DNA of 64,000 nt from Ichthyophis bannanicus (Eukaryota; Chordata; Amphibia; Gymnophiona; Ichthyophiidae): NCBI GenBank assembly GCA_033557465.1, contig CM066032.1, positions 450,738,270-450,802,269 of the forward strand, read 5' to 3'. Made by a program: the position numbers and the translations under genes. Under the pieces are notes generated by a model. It saw only the letters and a program-made list of their open reading frames with translations, searched no databases and was not told the DNA's origin. Below, in pieces: positions 20,936 to 33,653 of the stretch (its first letter is position 1; each line of letters starts with the position of its first letter).

Positions 20936-21479
20936 AAACAAGATCCCTCATTTCCCGTCAGTGTTCTTTGTCAACATGGAAAATATGTAGAATATGAGTG
21001 TACCTATTTTTCCAAACCCTCCAGAGGTTTGGCTGGCAAAATGAGCACTTTTCTGGTGCCTATTCATGACTGGAGCAGGTATAACCTTTGACATGACTGG
21101 GTTGTGCAAGGTGCTTCTGTAATTTGGCAAGGACATGCAAGTTCTAGGGAATGCTCTGGACACGCCTCCACCACATCCCCTTCATGGCTTGAATGCCTTT
21201 GACATTTCTGGAACCAGCTTATAAAATGTCTCTGGAGATGTCGCTGTGATTTGGATGTCTGCATACCCATTTGCAGACATCCAAAACATAATAACACTTT
21301 CAAAATTACCCCCTTAATGCTTAGTAACAGCATAGAAACAGAAAATAATGGCAGATTAAGACCATACAGCCTATGCAGCTGGCTCTTTCTTACCAACTAT
21401 TAAGCCTTGTAATACTTTCCTCTTCTTTAGAGATCCTCTGTGCTTTTTCTCCTATAAATTGATAGTACAGAACCACAAA
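20936..21479. other. No recognisable gene or element
   Basis: Mixed-composition DNA with short unsupported frames. A TGTCTGCATACC / AGACATCC inverted motif around 21255-21285 hints at a decayed element, nothing more. Confidence 0.5.
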
Positions 21480-21925
21480 TCAAATGGGTAAACTTAGATT
21501 GGTTGTTTACACCATCAAAAGGTAGAAAGACTAGGGGACACACAATGAAGCTACAATGTAACCTGTTTAAGACAAATAATAATAATAAAAATAATAATAA
21601 ACACCATTAAGAGAAAATAAAGTTTCACTCAACTCGTAATCAAACTGGAATTTGTTACCGGAAGATATAGTAAAAGCTGTTAGTGTAGCTGGGTTTAAAA
21701 AAGGTTTGGACAAGTTCTTGGGGTAAAGGTCCATAAACCATTATTAAAGAGGACCTAGGAAATCCACTGCTTACCCCAATATAAGCATTGTGGAACCTGT
21801 GTGTGTTTTTGGGAAACTGTTAGATACTTGTGACCTGGATTGGCCACTGTTAGAAACAGAATACTGGGCTTGACGAACCTTGGTCTGATCCAGTATGGCA
21901 TTTCCTATATTCTTAAGCAGAATAA
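21480..21925 (+). mobile_element. CR1 3' fragment
   Basis: Starts in ORF2 (TGGGTAAACTTAGATTGG, then AGAAAGACTAGGGGACACAC) and reaches a CR1 3' end (CTGGGCTTGACGAACC, GATCCAGTATGGCATTTCC). An (AAT)n stretch at 21577-21600 has expanded inside the coding part. Confidence 0.85.
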
Positions 21926-22079
21926 TCTGGAAATAATCAAGGAGCTACAATATAAACTAATTAATTGAGGCTTGAGCTCTAGAACTTCCACATGAGTTTA
22001 GATAAGGGAAGAGTTTGGGTGGATCTGACAGTTAACATGGAGGTAGTGTCATAGAGCGGAAGCTGATGAAAGTGAAGAC

Positions 22080-23400
22080 TTAGAAAAAATGCTGTCTTTT
22101 ACAAAACAAATGATGTGCAGAAGATGCAATTGCCTTGCAGTGCAGCCAGAGGGAGCAGGCGAGAACTTACAGAGCCTGAGTTAACACACCCGGCTAATGA
22201 TTCTGCAGGAGTTAATCAGCTGCACCTGGAAAGTAGCCCAGGGAATTCAAAGGTAGAATACCTTTATAAGCAGAGAGCTACTGCAGATGAGAGGAAGAAG
22301 AAGGAGGAGGAGGAAAAGAGGAGAAGGGGAGCTGAGACAGCCAGGAACAGCAGCCCAGCCAGGTCAAGCAGTGCAGCCAAGACAAGCAGCACGACAAGGA
22401 CAGCAGGAGCTGGAAGAGGAGCAGAAAGAGCCAGAGAGAAAGACGGGCCGTGTAGAGTCAGTCCGGAGAAAGACTTGGTAGCAAGAGACCTCAGAGGTAA
22501 AGAGCTCAGAAGGAGAGAGCCATACCTGGAGAAAGGCTTACGCTCACCAGAAGGCTCTGAAACAGGATTGAAAGGCACAAGAAGGAAAGGTACTGATAGC
22601 AGAGTTACCTATACCAGGAAGCAAGGAAGTCTGGATTCCTCACCAGGTTTTCCTAGGCTACAGAAAGCTCAAGCAGTGCCCAGAAGCTTCCAAGAGAAAG
22701 TCTGGCAAAGAGACTGTGTCCTGAGAGAAGTGCCTGAGAAGGAAAACTCCAATTATACCGGCTACAGGAAGCAAGGTATGGTGACACTTTATTCATAAAG
22801 AGAAGCTCAGCTCCTAGAAGCTCTTGTAAAGCAGATATCCAGTTTGAAAGGAAAAGAAGCAGGCCAGAGTTTTATAAGCCAGGACAGAAGGGCATAGGAA
22901 CAAGACATGCTTATTGGAGAGCCTTAGAACAGCCTTACTGGAAACAAGGGAACAGAAACAGTGACTGGCAAACTATAGCGGCCAGGGAAAGCTCCAACTC
23001 CAAGGGAGATAACAAGGACTCAGAGCCCATGCAGATGGAGTTTGAGGATCCTATTCCCTTATCTCAAGACAAATTAATGGATTGTTCCATTTGTATTGCG
23101 GGCAGTTTTGAATCACTCCCTGAACTGTGAGTTATACAGACATTGCTTTGAGAATACTCATGTTTGTGCGGAATGAAAGAGGAATGTTCACTCCTGTGTT
23201 TTGCTCTAAAGTTTGAAAGAATCCTTGGTTAAATCCTATAAGCAACTGTGAAGTTTGTAACAGTTTACCTCTTTATTTATGTTGTGGTGGAAGCCTGAAA
23301 AGAAGGAAATTCTTTATTTCTGTATCCCATTGAACCTTTTGCGTTAAAAGGGAAATAAAAGCCTTATTTACCCTCTACTTGGCATACACAATTTATTCAC
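22080..23400 (+). mobile_element. LTR-like segment with open frame, unassigned
   Basis: A TATA-like CCTTTATAAGCAG at about 22260 is followed, about 1.1 kb on, by AATAAA (23354-23359) and a T/A-rich tail, the order expected of an LTR. A 227-codon frame (22115-22798) between them is very rich in Glu, Lys, Arg and Ser, matches nothing I know, and overlaps the putative promoter, so I doubt it is a gene. No second LTR, primer site or flanking duplication was found. Confidence 0.25.
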
Positions 23401-24384
23401 ATAAGGAGCAGGACTACAAAGACCAAGATACCCTTGGCCTTAAAAGAGCCCTCTACTCCCAGAAAATAATAATATGCTCAACCTACCCTTACAGCCACCG
23501 GCCACCAGGGGGGGTTGATGACAGTAGTTACCATGTTTTAACTGCTTGCAGCAGATAACATGGCTCAGTTAATATTAGCTGACTAGGTGTAGCTCAGTAC
23601 ACTGAATTCTCTGCAATATAATGAACACATGAGAAAACTGTTCCTGAGTTACCTGTATGAGAAGATGCTGGGAATGCCCCTAAGAGTTCACACAGAGGCT
23701 TGACAATTATTGCACAAGAATGACAAATCCTTACTGCACTTATTCTTAGGATATCAAACACTGTTAAAATGTAAGATCATATCAATTTTACACAATATTG
23801 GCAGCATTATGTTATGGAATCCATTCTGGTCATTATTTCTGTGAATGGGTTGACATATTTTTATTATGATTTATAAAATTATATTAACATATTAAGATAG
23901 TTGGTTTTGTAGTTAATGTAGTTTTAAATCAGTATTAAAATAAAATTTTAATTTAATGATTTTGTAGTTGTAGTAACCTTTGAGGCCAATAATCCAAAGC
24001 ACTTATGTGGTTGGTGTAGAGATTTAAAGAGGGCGTTTGGGTGTGCCCCAAACATAGACGTGCACTTCCTATTTTACAATGGGGGAAGACTAACAGGCTT
24101 GAAAAATATTTCCTTCATCTCTCGCACCTGCCCCACGGCATGCACAAATACCAAGCTGAAACCTGGGGTCTCAACTGAAAGACAGTAGCAGACACCCTGC
24201 CCCCCCCCCCCCCACATCAATCACAGCTCCCTCCCATTTTATTTTATTTTTTTACCAGGGACCTCCCTGGTGTCTAGTGGGTGGCAGGAATGATCCCCAC
24301 TGGCACATAGTTCTGTGGGTAAGCTGATCCCATTGGCCCCCTTCATAGACAGTGAGCCTGACTTGGTGGCCACTATTTAGTTTG
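23401..24384. other. No recognisable gene; poly-C tract
   Basis: AT-rich DNA without supported frames. A C14 run lies at 24200-24213. Confidence 0.5.
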
Positions 24385-24460
24385 TTTATTTTTATTTACT
24401 GGCATTTAGCTTATGCCTTTCCAATAGTAGCTGAAGGTGAGTTACAATCAGGTACTGCAC
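24385..24460 (-). mobile_element. SINE/L2-type 3' tail, reverse strand
   Basis: On the reverse strand: TTGTAACTCACCTTCAGCTA then AAAGGCATAAGCTAAAT and an A/T-rich run, the 3' tail of the tRNA/CORE SINE family. Head not seen. Confidence 0.55.
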
Positions 24461-24706
24461 AGTATGTAATTTATGATTTCAACCAAATAATCGTTTGGGA
24501 TATTTTCTAATAGTGATTTTTACTGGAAGGATCTTTTTTTTTAAACACATATCATATCCCTGAGCTAAGTCCCTTTGAAGCAGTTTACAGTAAGACATCT
24601 GTAAAAACAATCAATCCACCATTGAGGAAAAGAATCATCATATAGCAATCAAATTCCATCTGAGCAGGGAACAGACAGGTTGATTATTTCTTTCTGAAAG
24701 TGAGTA

Positions 24707-24861
24707 ATCTCCAGGAACAAGCAGGAATGTAGTCTTCACATATGGGTATCGTCGGTACCAACGGAGCCTGCGTGGGAACGCTCCCCAGCGTCCAATAGGA
24801 ACGCTTTTGGGAGCATCCCTCAGCACATGCGCGCTGCCTTCCCGCCTTTCCAACTGTCCCT
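24707..24861 (+). repeat. Left ITR of DIRS-C
   Basis: Begins ATCTCCAGGAACAAGCAGGA; variant AATGTAGTCTTCAC is copied in its ICR. Inverted match to 30214-30368. Confidence 0.9.
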
Positions 24862-25026
24862 CTTCAGTTCTTCGTTTTCCGTGGAGCCGACAGGACATAT
24901 TCCCTGTCACCGCTGAAAATTTCTTCTTTAAACTTGTTTTCTTGTGATCGCGTCTGCCTCCGCACGACACCTACCGGTACCGCCGGTTCTTTTTTTCTTC
25001 CTTTCTAATAAAAAATAAATAAATAA

Positions 25027-25059
<33 letters not shown>

Positions 25060-25140
25060 TCTGAACTGTTTCTGTTCAGAAACATTTTCTTTTTGGCGCT
25101 AGGCGCCATTTTGGGCATTAGGCCCCATTTTTCCTAATAG

Positions 25141-26959
25141 ATGGAAAAACCAGCTAGTGGTTTCTAAAAAATGTACTAAGTGTGGAGGTACCATCTCTGT
25201 CACCGACACCCATGACTCGTATCTGAAATGTTTAGGCCCTGACCATTCTCCATCGGAGTGTCTCTCTTGTATGGGGATGACTAAAAGAGGAAGACAGAAA
25301 GGTACCCTCTTTTCTTCGGATGCCAGGTCCATTGCATCGACGTCTTCAAGAGCCTCGTCTTCCTCCCATGGATCTCAGGTAACTAAACATAAGAGCCGGT
25401 CCTCAAAGGGTAGCTCTCCTTCAAAGCATCGAGAGACCACTGGCATTGCCCTTGAGGAAACCACACCAGCAAAACAGCCCCGGCAGGAGGCTTTGACTTC
25501 CAAAGCATTAGCGGGGTTCCAGGATGTTCGAGGCTTCGACATCGGCAGAACTACTGGTGCCATGCTCAGGGATTCCGGACACTTTTACCGGTACTGGTAC
25601 CCAGGCATCGGCAGCGTCGATAAACCAGAGATTCCTCACTATCTAGCGCAGTCTTGCAGCTCTCCTTACAGCTGCGGTACCGTTGACACCGGGGGTTCAA
25701 TGGGCACCGGTACCAGCACCGGTACAGATACCGGTACCAGCACCGACGGTACCGGCCCCGGTGGGAATTTCTCCCATGCCGACTTTTGCTGGCATCGACA
25801 AATCGGTACTGGACCAACTCGGTACCGACTTCGATCGATACCGAGACCATGCTTTGCATGAACATCAGGATCAGAGATACTTCAAATCCTCCGATTCCAA
25901 TGACTCTGATAATTCTGCCGGTACCAGAATGTTTCTCCCGGAAGACTCCTCCCCAACGCAGAATGTCTCCTCCAGAAGACATGTCTTTTCAGAATTTTAT
26001 TCATGATGTGGCCTGAGGCCTTTCAATCATGGTAGCTCCTGAAAAAGAACCTAGAGGAAAGGAATTGGAAATTCTCCAATACCCTAAGGCGCCTAAGGAG
26101 GCAGCCACTCTGCCCATTCATGAAATTCTTCATGATTTGATGCTCAGAATTTGGGAGACACTTCTGACCACATCTCCTCATTCTAGGAGACTCGATGCCA
26201 TCTATCGAGTTCCACCATGTCCTGGTTTTCAAAAGACTCAGCTGCCACACCATTCAATGGTAGTTGAGTCAGCCATGCGTAGGATGAAAAGTGCAAAAAG
26301 ACATGCATCCAATCCTCCAGGTCGTGAATGCAGGACTCTTGATGCCTTTGGGTGTCAAACATTTCAGGCTTCCATGCTTTCAGCTAGGATCAGCTCATAT
26401 ATTTTATATATGGGAGTGTTCCTCAAAGAGGTCACAGGAGATTTGGAGTTTATGAGCCCCCTTCTCCCTGCTGACAGACGACAAGACTTCCTTACTCTGG
26501 TCAAGCATGCTCAAGATGTCCCCAAGTTTGTAAATCGTGCAGTCTTTGACTGCTTTGAATGTATCAGCAGAACCTCGGCTATTCCCATTGGTGCACATCG
26601 GATTGCATGGTTTCAGGCATCAGACTTGGAGATTTGGGTACAGGATAATTTGGGAAACATCCCTTGTACAGGAAAAAATCTCTTTGGCAAGAATTGGCAG
26701 GAAAAGGCTAATGAGATTAAATGCTGACAATATCACTTTAGATAGATTGTCAAAATCTTCAGCCACTCCAGCAAAAAAGAAACCCTATAAAAAACCCTTT
26801 TTCAGCAAAAAGAGGAAGTTTTATCCATCCTATAGCCAGCAAGGGCAAGCTCAGGGTCAAGTTGCCCAGAAAGGTCAACAACAACAATCCAGACAAAAGA
26901 AGCCCAAAGGCCTTAGAGCTCAACCAGCTCCACAGACCCAGCCCCCTCAAGGGCTTTGA
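25141..26959 (+). pseudogene. DIRS-C gag-like ORF1 (broken)
   Basis: ATG at 25141 reads MEKPASGF and then stops because of a one-base insertion before the knuckle. The paired-Cys/CCHC block, Ser-rich QVTKHKS block and GGTACC-rich Pro/Val region follow in a second frame (25157-25861). A further shift near 25800 leads into MSPPEDMSFQNFI, with TGA at 26014-26016. The conserved middle resumes to 26727, then shifts again before the Lys/Gln-rich C-terminus ending PPQGL, CTT TGA at 26954-26959. Confidence 0.9.
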
Positions 26960-26960
26960 C
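26954..26960 (+). promoter_or_regulatory. Putative +1 frameshift site (DIRS-C gag/ORF2)
   Basis: CTT TGA C; ORF2 continues in +1 from GAC at 26958, as in A, B and E. Confidence 0.5.
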
Positions 26961-28872
26961 TCCTTCCTAGAGAACTTAGCCTTCCTGCCTCTGGAAGGTC
27001 CAGAACCCCTAAATATTCCAGGCAGGTTGTGTCATTTTGCCAACAGATGGCACCAAATAACAGCAGAAAATTGGACTCTGTCCATTGTGGGAGAGGGGTA
27101 CAAGCTTCATTTTCACAGTATGCCCCCTCCTACAATCCTAAGACAGTTCAATTCCCAAACCTCTACAGGCAATCTACTGGGTCGAGAGGTCTCAACACTC
27201 CTTGCTCAAGGAGCAATAGAGGAGGTGCCCATTCTTCAACAGGGTACAGGGTTCTACTCCCCCTATTTTCTTATTCCAAAGAAAACAGGAGGACACAGAC
27301 CCATTCTAGACCTCAGAGAATTGAACAAATATCTGTTCCGAGAAAAGTTCAAAATGATTTCTCTAGGAACTCTTCTGCCACACCTTCAAAGTCAGGATCG
27401 GCTTTGTTCTCTAGATCTAAAGGATGCTTATACTCACATTCTGATCCATCCAGATCACAGGAAATTTTTACGATTCCTTTTCAGGGGAAAACATTTCCAA
27501 TGCAGGGTTCTTCCCTTTGGTCTGGCTTCGGCACCAAGAGTATTCACGAAATGCATGGCAGTAGTAGCTGCATTTCTGCGAACCCAAGGGATATTCGTCT
27601 TCCCTTACTTAGACGACTGGCTCATTTGAGCCCCCACGGTTCCAGAAGCCAGCTTTGTACTGTCTCACACAATGCGAATCCTTCAATAATTGGGATTGGT
27701 TATAAACCTCACAAAATCCCAACTTGCTCCGTCCCAATCCCTGGAGTTGTTTAGATACCAGACAGTCAAGGGCTTTTCTCCCACAACCCCGCTGTCTTCA
27801 CATAATGCAGATAGCTTCCCAAGCAGCAGTGAAGTCCTTCCTAACTGCTCAAGAACTACTACAACTATTGGGACATATGGCATCCACGGTTCATGTGGTT
27901 CCCTATGCTCGCCTTCATATGCGAGCAGCCCAGTGGACCCTATCCACACAGTGGACACAGGCCACAGTACATCTGTTGGACAAGATATCAAACTCACAAC
28001 AACTGATTTTGTCCCTCCAATGGTGGCAATCACTGGAAAATCTTCTAGTGGGATCCCCTTTCCAGCAACCCCTATTCCAGGCCACCCTAACAACAGATGC
28101 ATCACAGGTGGGATGGGGAGTACACCTGCATCATCTCTCTACCCAGGGTACCTGGACTCCACAGGAGGCTTATCTTCACATAAACCTCCTGGAACTCAGA
28201 GCAATCTATCTAGCTCTTCAAGTATTCCATGCCCAGCTCAGCTACAAGACAGTCCTAGTCCAAATGGACAATCAAGTAGCCATGTTCTACGTGAACAAGC
28301 AGGGTGGAACAGGCTCTCTCTCGTTATGCAACGAAGCTTTACGACTATGGGCCCTCGCTAAAGAGCATCAAATTCACCTTCTCGTGGTATATCTTCCAGG
28401 CATTCAAAACCTTTGGGCAGACAAACTCAGCCGCGTACTGCTGCCTCACGAATGGTCTCTCCACCTAGACCAGGTGGCCAAGATATTTCAGGTCTGGAGA
28501 ATCCCAGACATAGACCTATTTGCAAGTCCACTGAATGCCAAATTTCCCTGGTTCTGTTCCAGAATTCCGGCTCAAAATTGCCAGGCAAGGGACACCTTCC
28601 TTCTTCACTGGGGTCACGACTTCCTCTATGCCTTCCCACCCATTCCCCTCATTCCCAAAACACTCTTCAAGCTTCAGAGAGACAGGGGTCGTATGATCCT
28701 CATAGGGCCACGGTGGCCACACCAAACGTGGTATCCCCTGCTTCTACATCTCTCTCAAGCTGCACCTCTGGAGTTAGGATTTGCTCCAGATCTTCTCTCT
28801 CAAGAGAACGGGATGCTATGGCACCCGAATCCCCAGTCCCTGCATCTCAGGGCATGGTTGCTGAAAGCTTAG
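26958..28872 (+). pseudogene. DIRS-C ORF2: RT, RNase H and C-terminal region
   Basis: RT is complete to motif C in one frame: FYSPYFLIPKKTGG, PILDLRELN, motif A DLKDAYTHI, FGLASAPRVF, motif C YLDDWLI. A TGA at 27627-27629 then replaces an Arg codon (CGA to TGA, a CpG-type change), and a frameshift near 27760 follows. RNase H and the rest are one open frame (27724-28872): TTDAS, LLELRA, MDNQ, ADKLSR, then DIDLFAS, AFPPIPLI, MILIGPRWPHQ, ending LRAWLLKA. The last 130 residues resemble the region that in DIRS elements is linked to a Dam-type methylase; I infer this, as no clear methylase motif is visible. Confidence 0.9.
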
Positions 28873-29904
28873 ACCTTCAGCATCTCAACCTTTCCCAACA
28901 GGTACAAGATATCCTTCAGGCTTCTAGAAAACCTTCCACAAGACGCTCTTACGCCTTCAAGTGGAAGCGTTTTACTATATGGTGTTCTCAAAGGGGGTTA
29001 AACCCCCTTATGATACCTTTGGAATCGATACTAGAGTATCTACTTCATTTATCAAATTCTGGTCTAAAGACCAATTCAGTAAGAGTCCATCTTAGTGCAA
29101 TTGCAGCTTCCTACAAACCTCTAAATGGACAACCTATTTCCTTTCATCCACTCATATTAAGATTTATGAGAGGTCTTCTATTAACAAAGCCTCCCATCAG
29201 GCCACCACCGGTGGCATGGGATTTAAGCCTAGTTCTCAGGCAGCTCATGAAACCGCCCTTTGAACCTTTAGCCACTACAACCCTAAAGCTTTTGTCCTGG
29301 AAGGTCATCTTCCTAATTGCAATCACCTCTGCACGTCGCATTAGTGAATTGCAAGCTTTAGTGGCTGAACCTCCTTATACTAGGTTTCACCATGATAAGG
29401 TTGTTCTCAGAACTCATCCACACTTTATGCCAAAGGTGGTTTCGCCTTTTCATTTAAATCAATCGATTTATCTTCCTGTATTCTTTCCAAGGCCTCATGC
29501 CTCTAATGCAGAAAGGAACCTTCATACTTTGGATTGTAAAAGAGCTTGGCTTTTTACCTACAAAGAACGCAGCAACATAGAAGGTCTTCTCAACTTTTTG
29601 TTGCTTTTGATTCTAGTCATTTGGGACTTCCAGTCTCCAAAAGAACTCTATCCAAATGGATTGCACAATGCATATCCTTTGCTTATGAGAGTAAGAGTCT
29701 TCCTCTTCAAGGCCATGTCACAGCTCATAATGTGAGAGCCATGGCAGCCTCTATGGCTAACCTTCACTTTGTCTATTGATGACATTTGTCGAGCAGCCAC
29801 CTGGACTTCGGTACACACCTTTACAGCCACTACTGCCTAGATAAAGCCTCCTGTCGGGATGCCTTCTATGGCAAGCTGTTCTTCAAAATCTCTTTCAGAC
29901 CTAA
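28818..29904 (+). pseudogene. DIRS-C ORF3: tyrosine recombinase (two frameshifts)
   Basis: ATG at 28818 overlaps the end of ORF2 by about 55 bp in another frame. The N-terminal core-binding half (SRKPSTRRSYAFKWKRF) and the first catalytic Arg (SARRISELQ) are in frame. A frameshift near 29550 moves to a second frame with AHNVRAMA (His and Arg), and another near 29775 precedes the nucleophile region. Stop at 29902-29904. Confidence 0.9.
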
Positions 29905-30025
29905 TTCAACTCCTACCCACCAACCCTGGTGGGATGCCAGAGATCCATGGGAGGAAGCATGGCCCACCTTACGATAGGTGGCAGCTTCCTGGGGCTATCT
30001 CCCTGGCATCTTCAGCTAGGGAGTT

Positions 30026-30125
30026 CCCATATGTGAAGACTACATTCCTGCTTGTTCCTGGAGATAGCGTAGTTACTCACCTGTAACAGGTGATCTCCGG
30101 GAACAGCAGGAATTTAGTCTTCACA
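30026..30125 (+). repeat. ICR of DIRS-C
   Basis: Starts CCCATATGTGAAGACTACAT and ends GGAATTTAGTCTTCACA. Carries C's own end variants (ACTACATT; TAGCGTAGTTACTCACC). Confidence 0.9.
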
Positions 30126-30213
30126 ACCCACGCACCTCCCCTAGGAGTTGTCTCTCTATCTCTCTATCTCTTTCCTCTATCCCTCTATCCTTTCACTCAG
30201 CTACAAACTTAAC

Positions 30214-30395
30214 GAGGGACAGTTGGAAAGGCAGGAAGGCAGCGCGCATGTGCTGAGGGATGCTCCCAAAAGCGTTCCTATTGGACGCTGGGGAGCGTTC
30301 CCGCGCAGGCTCCGTCGGTACCGATGATACCCATATGTGAAGACTAAATTCCTGCTGTTCCCGGAGATCACCTGTTACAGGTGAGTATCTACGCT
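30214..30395 (+). repeat. Right ITR of DIRS-C
   Basis: From GAGGGACAGTTGG to CTACGCT; outer extension contains CAG|GTGAGT, a good splice-donor match. Confidence 0.9.
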
Positions 30396-31242
30396 TTCTC
30401 TACTAGCTGTTAACGTGGAAATTAGCCCACGTTAACTTTAACAATGCCACATAAACTGTAGGCCCTTATTAATTGTTGCATTAACAGCTAATGCAGATTA
30501 GTAAACAGGCCCTTTAGTGAGTTAAGCATTTAGTAACTGTCATTGAAAAGCAAATATTATTTTTGCATTAATTTAACATTTTAAATACTTGGAATTCAAA
30601 AAAAGGTTTGTTTTCTTTATTTCCAGTTATCTTAATATATCAGCCACAGAATAGTAGTTCTTCTCTTCATTTACTTCAAGTTATCAGTATTAAAGAAGGA
30701 GCAGAAGAAATATTACTAGTGCTTTATTCATTGCCATTTGGAACATAAGGTAGAAATTAACAGATATTAGATGTCTTCATGATATATCATTAGCCCCAGA
30801 TTCTCTCCCACACACAAGCTGTTGGTCCACATCATGTTACTGTAAACTGAAAACAGAAAGCTTGGAAAAGAAAACTGAAGTTCTGTAAATCTTATGAACA
30901 GATAATTGTATCATTTCACGTCATATCATTTGTTTCTACTTTTCTTTAGTATGCTGTTATTTGGGGTCCTGTTTACTAAAGTGCGGTGAAATTGCTGAAC
31001 CTTTGTGTTGACTGGGTTGTCCCCAGGAGTTTCCCACTGAGTTTGCATAGAGGATATGTTATTACTGCTCATTAACCGCTTTGCAGACAACACCAAGCAG
31101 TAGATACGCTTATTTAGTTGAGGTTCACTGCACCACATTAACACAGTAATAATTATTGCATATTAACTGTAAGACAGTCTCCATCTATTACACACCCCCT
31201 TCCGTATTAGTTGCTAACAGTTTCTGTGCTCATTAACACTTA
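30396..31242. other. Unassigned DNA with two Harbinger-like terminal motifs
   Basis: Reverse-oriented TTAGTAAACAGGCCC at about 30490-30504 and forward GGGGTCCTGTTTACTAAAG at about 30963 resemble the TIR of the Harbinger-like element at 33654. No partner ends were found, so these are probably MITE fragments. No genes. Confidence 0.35.
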
Positions 31243-31510
31243 GGAGTGGCCTAGTGATTGGGACAGGTTACTTCAGGCCGAGGGTTTGATTCCTGCTCAG
31301 GGACAGCAATCTCGAGCCAGAGGACTGGAGCCTCTAGTCCTATAGGCACTCCTTGTGGCCTTGGGCAAGCCACTTAACCCTCCGTTGCCTCAGGTATGCA
31401 TGTAGATTGTGAGCCCTTCAGAGACAGGGAATATATCCAGTACCTGCTTGTAGTCTTTGTAAACCGATCTAATGCCTTTCAGCTCGAGTGGTATATCAAG
31501 AAACTAAAGA
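31243..31510 (+). mobile_element. tRNA/CORE SINE
   Basis: Same family as the SINE at 1849-2126: AGGAGTGGCCTAGTGATTGG head with A box, B-box-like GGTTTGATTCC, CCTTGGGCAAGCCACTTAAC core, AGATTGTGAGCCC and a TGTAAACCGATCTAATG tail. Confidence 0.85.
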
Positions 31511-31639
31511 GAGATAAAGACTAATGCTCTCTGTTAACAGTTAACATGGTAGCCGCACTGTTAGCCTAGGCTGTCTACTGCATTAAGAGCTAGTGCATCT
31601 TTATAAATTAAAGCACCTATGTTTTCTCCTGTACCCTTG

Positions 31640-31830
31640 GTTTTGCTTCCCGGTCCTTGAGGGTCCTCAATAGGTCAGATTTTCAGGATATCCTTAATGT
31701 ATATGCATGCCAGAGATTTGTATACAATGGCGGTACTATGCATGTAAATCTCATTCATGCATATACATTAGGGATATCCTGAAAACCTGAACTGTTAGTG
31801 ATCTTTGAAGACAGGGAATGGAGACGAAGG
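31640..31830. mobile_element. Palindromic MITE
   Basis: CAGATTTTCAGGATATCCTT with ATGTATATGCATGCCAGAG is mirrored by CTCATTCATGCATATACATT and AGGGATATCCTGAAAACCTG around a short centre. Starts with a CGGTCCTTGAGGGTCC end typical of a widespread vertebrate hAT-like foldback MITE. Confidence 0.75.
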
Positions 31831-32439
31831 CATTATGCTGTGCTTATGGGAAAAATATTTGGTAGATCTAGTTTAAAAATCACGCTTTATTGTATGTAGT
31901 TCAGCAAAGCCCACTGAAATAGCAATGTAAAAAGCAAAACGAGGCCCTCAATAACAAACTTTTGAAGTAAAAATATCTTGAAAGTTTGTTTCCTTAAAAA
32001 TTATTTAAAACTTGATATTAACAAACTTCTTGATGAGAGAATTACTATATTATTTGGAAAAATCCTAGATTATACATTTTGAATAAGTTCACAAACTTTT
32101 CACATTTCAGGAAACATTCTTTTTTTTAAAGCAGTCTTGTCAATGGTTTCACCTAATGAGGAAAAGATTCCTGATAAAAATTTACAGAATAATTTTATAA
32201 CTGCGCATATGCATAAAAATTGCCTAGATACTTTTCCCTGTGCAAGCTTTGATACATTTTCAAAGTGAAGAGGTATACATCTTTCTGCTTTTAAAATCAA
32301 CCCAGGAATTTATGCACCTACATTTACACTTGCTCTTTTGCATATACATGTTTTCTGAGTTAATTTATGCATATATGCTCAAATTTTAAATAGCATGCAA
32401 GTAAAGGTAAGCCCAACCCCACTATCAAGAAAGTCTCTG
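31831..32439. other. No recognisable gene or element
   Basis: AT-rich DNA; only short random frames. Confidence 0.5.
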
Positions 32440-32862
32440 CTGAGTCCAGGGAAAGTGAAAATCAGTCGATTGCCAACTCCAGATTCCGCTCTTTTAACCT
32501 TGCTGGAATAAACTTCCTTTGTCTATACGTCAGGCATCTTCATTGCCCCTCTTCAAACTCAAGTTAAAAGCTCATCTTTTTGCCTCTGCCTTTGGCTCTT
32601 GATTTTGCTGTTCTCCTTCCTTTCCCTCTTTTATTTCACCTTTCTTTCTTCCTCTTACACTTGTCCTTGCCTCTTTCCTTTGTCCTTTATCTCCTGCTCT
32701 TGTTTCTTTGCCCTTGTTCTTATCTTTTTTTCTACTTCTTTTCTTGCTTTGTCTTTTAGATTGTAAGCTCTTTTGAGCAGGGACTGTCTCTTTGTGTTTT
32801 CATTGTACAGCGCTGCGTGCACCTGGTAGCGCTTTATAAATGCTTAGTAGTAGTAGTACATG
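32440..32862 (+). mobile_element. L2-family LINE 3' end fragment
   Basis: Decayed ORF2 C-terminus (WNKLP-like region, then SLFKLKL-like and AHLFASAF-like) followed by the L2 3' UTR: TTAGATTGTAAGCTCTTTTG, GCAGGGACTGTCTC, GTACAGCGCTGCGTGCACCT, GTAGCGCTTTATAAATG and (TAG)n. Confidence 0.75.
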
Positions 32863-33653
32863 TGTTACTTTAGTGCATATAAGGCATGCAGCTTTTGAAA
32901 AACTTGTCCATGGATGAAGCACAGCCTTATCTGGATAATGCTTTTAAAAATGACTGCCTTGGGGAGTAATTTTGTATTCAACTTGTGTGGAACTGTGTTC
33001 TATAAAGGCACCTCTGTAACCTTTATAAAGTAGGCTTCAAGATACAGCCCAATTGTGCTGAAATGCTGATGCACAATTTTATACCCTTGAAGATGATGTA
33101 GATTAGTGTGCGTACTCTCTAAAGCAGGAATCTCCAAACTATGGCCCGCGGGCCACATCCAGCCTGTTACAAGATTTTATCCGGCCCGCAGCAACTTGAG
33201 AAAGAGAAGAAGCGCAGGAAGCTGAGACTGCTGTGCGACATAAAGGTTTGTGGCCTTCAGTGTTTCTCAGCTAATTTCCTGCCAAACACATCAGGTAGCA
33301 AGGGGTAGAGTGTGGCCTGCAAGTTCCGGTCAGACCACTGTTGGCAGTTGATCATCGTTGCAAGGAACCGCAGGAAGTGATGGTAGTATGTGGCCCCCCC
33401 CCACCCCACCTTTTAGTAAACTGATTGTGCCACTACCTAACAATCTGTGGAGCTGCTGCTTGGAGAGCTTCCTGGCCCAGCTGGTTTACAACATAGCACA
33501 CAGCTCTGAAGAAGTGGAAGTGGAGGATGGGCTGCCCTCTCTTCTGTGAGTACTTTGTGTATTGAAGCAGCATCCTATGTTCCTTGGAATTTTTTCTGTC
33601 TATATTATGCTGGTTGATTGAATTGGGGCTGACCTCCCAAATTGTGTATCTTA

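Larger units (their letters stand above)
24707..30395 (+). mobile_element. DIRS-C, complete length
   Basis: 5689 bp forward copy, same subfamily as A. Left end ATCTCC at 24707 and right end CTACGCT at 30395 both agree with its ICR. All parts are present but each ORF is broken. Flanks (GTGAGTA and TTCTCTACT) show no duplication. Confidence 0.95.

Noticed and set aside
21480..21925. CR1 piece as the other half of the CR1 that DIRS-A entered
   Set aside because: Its sequence starts upstream of A's insertion point, so the two overlap instead of joining.
22115..22798. 227-codon basic open frame as a possible host gene
   Set aside because: Low-complexity Glu/Lys/Arg/Ser composition, no known domain, overlaps a TATA-like site in an LTR-like stretch.
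31640..31830. MicroRNA-type hairpin
   Set aside because: The palindrome matches a common foldback MITE type with GGATATCC and ATGCATAT blocks.
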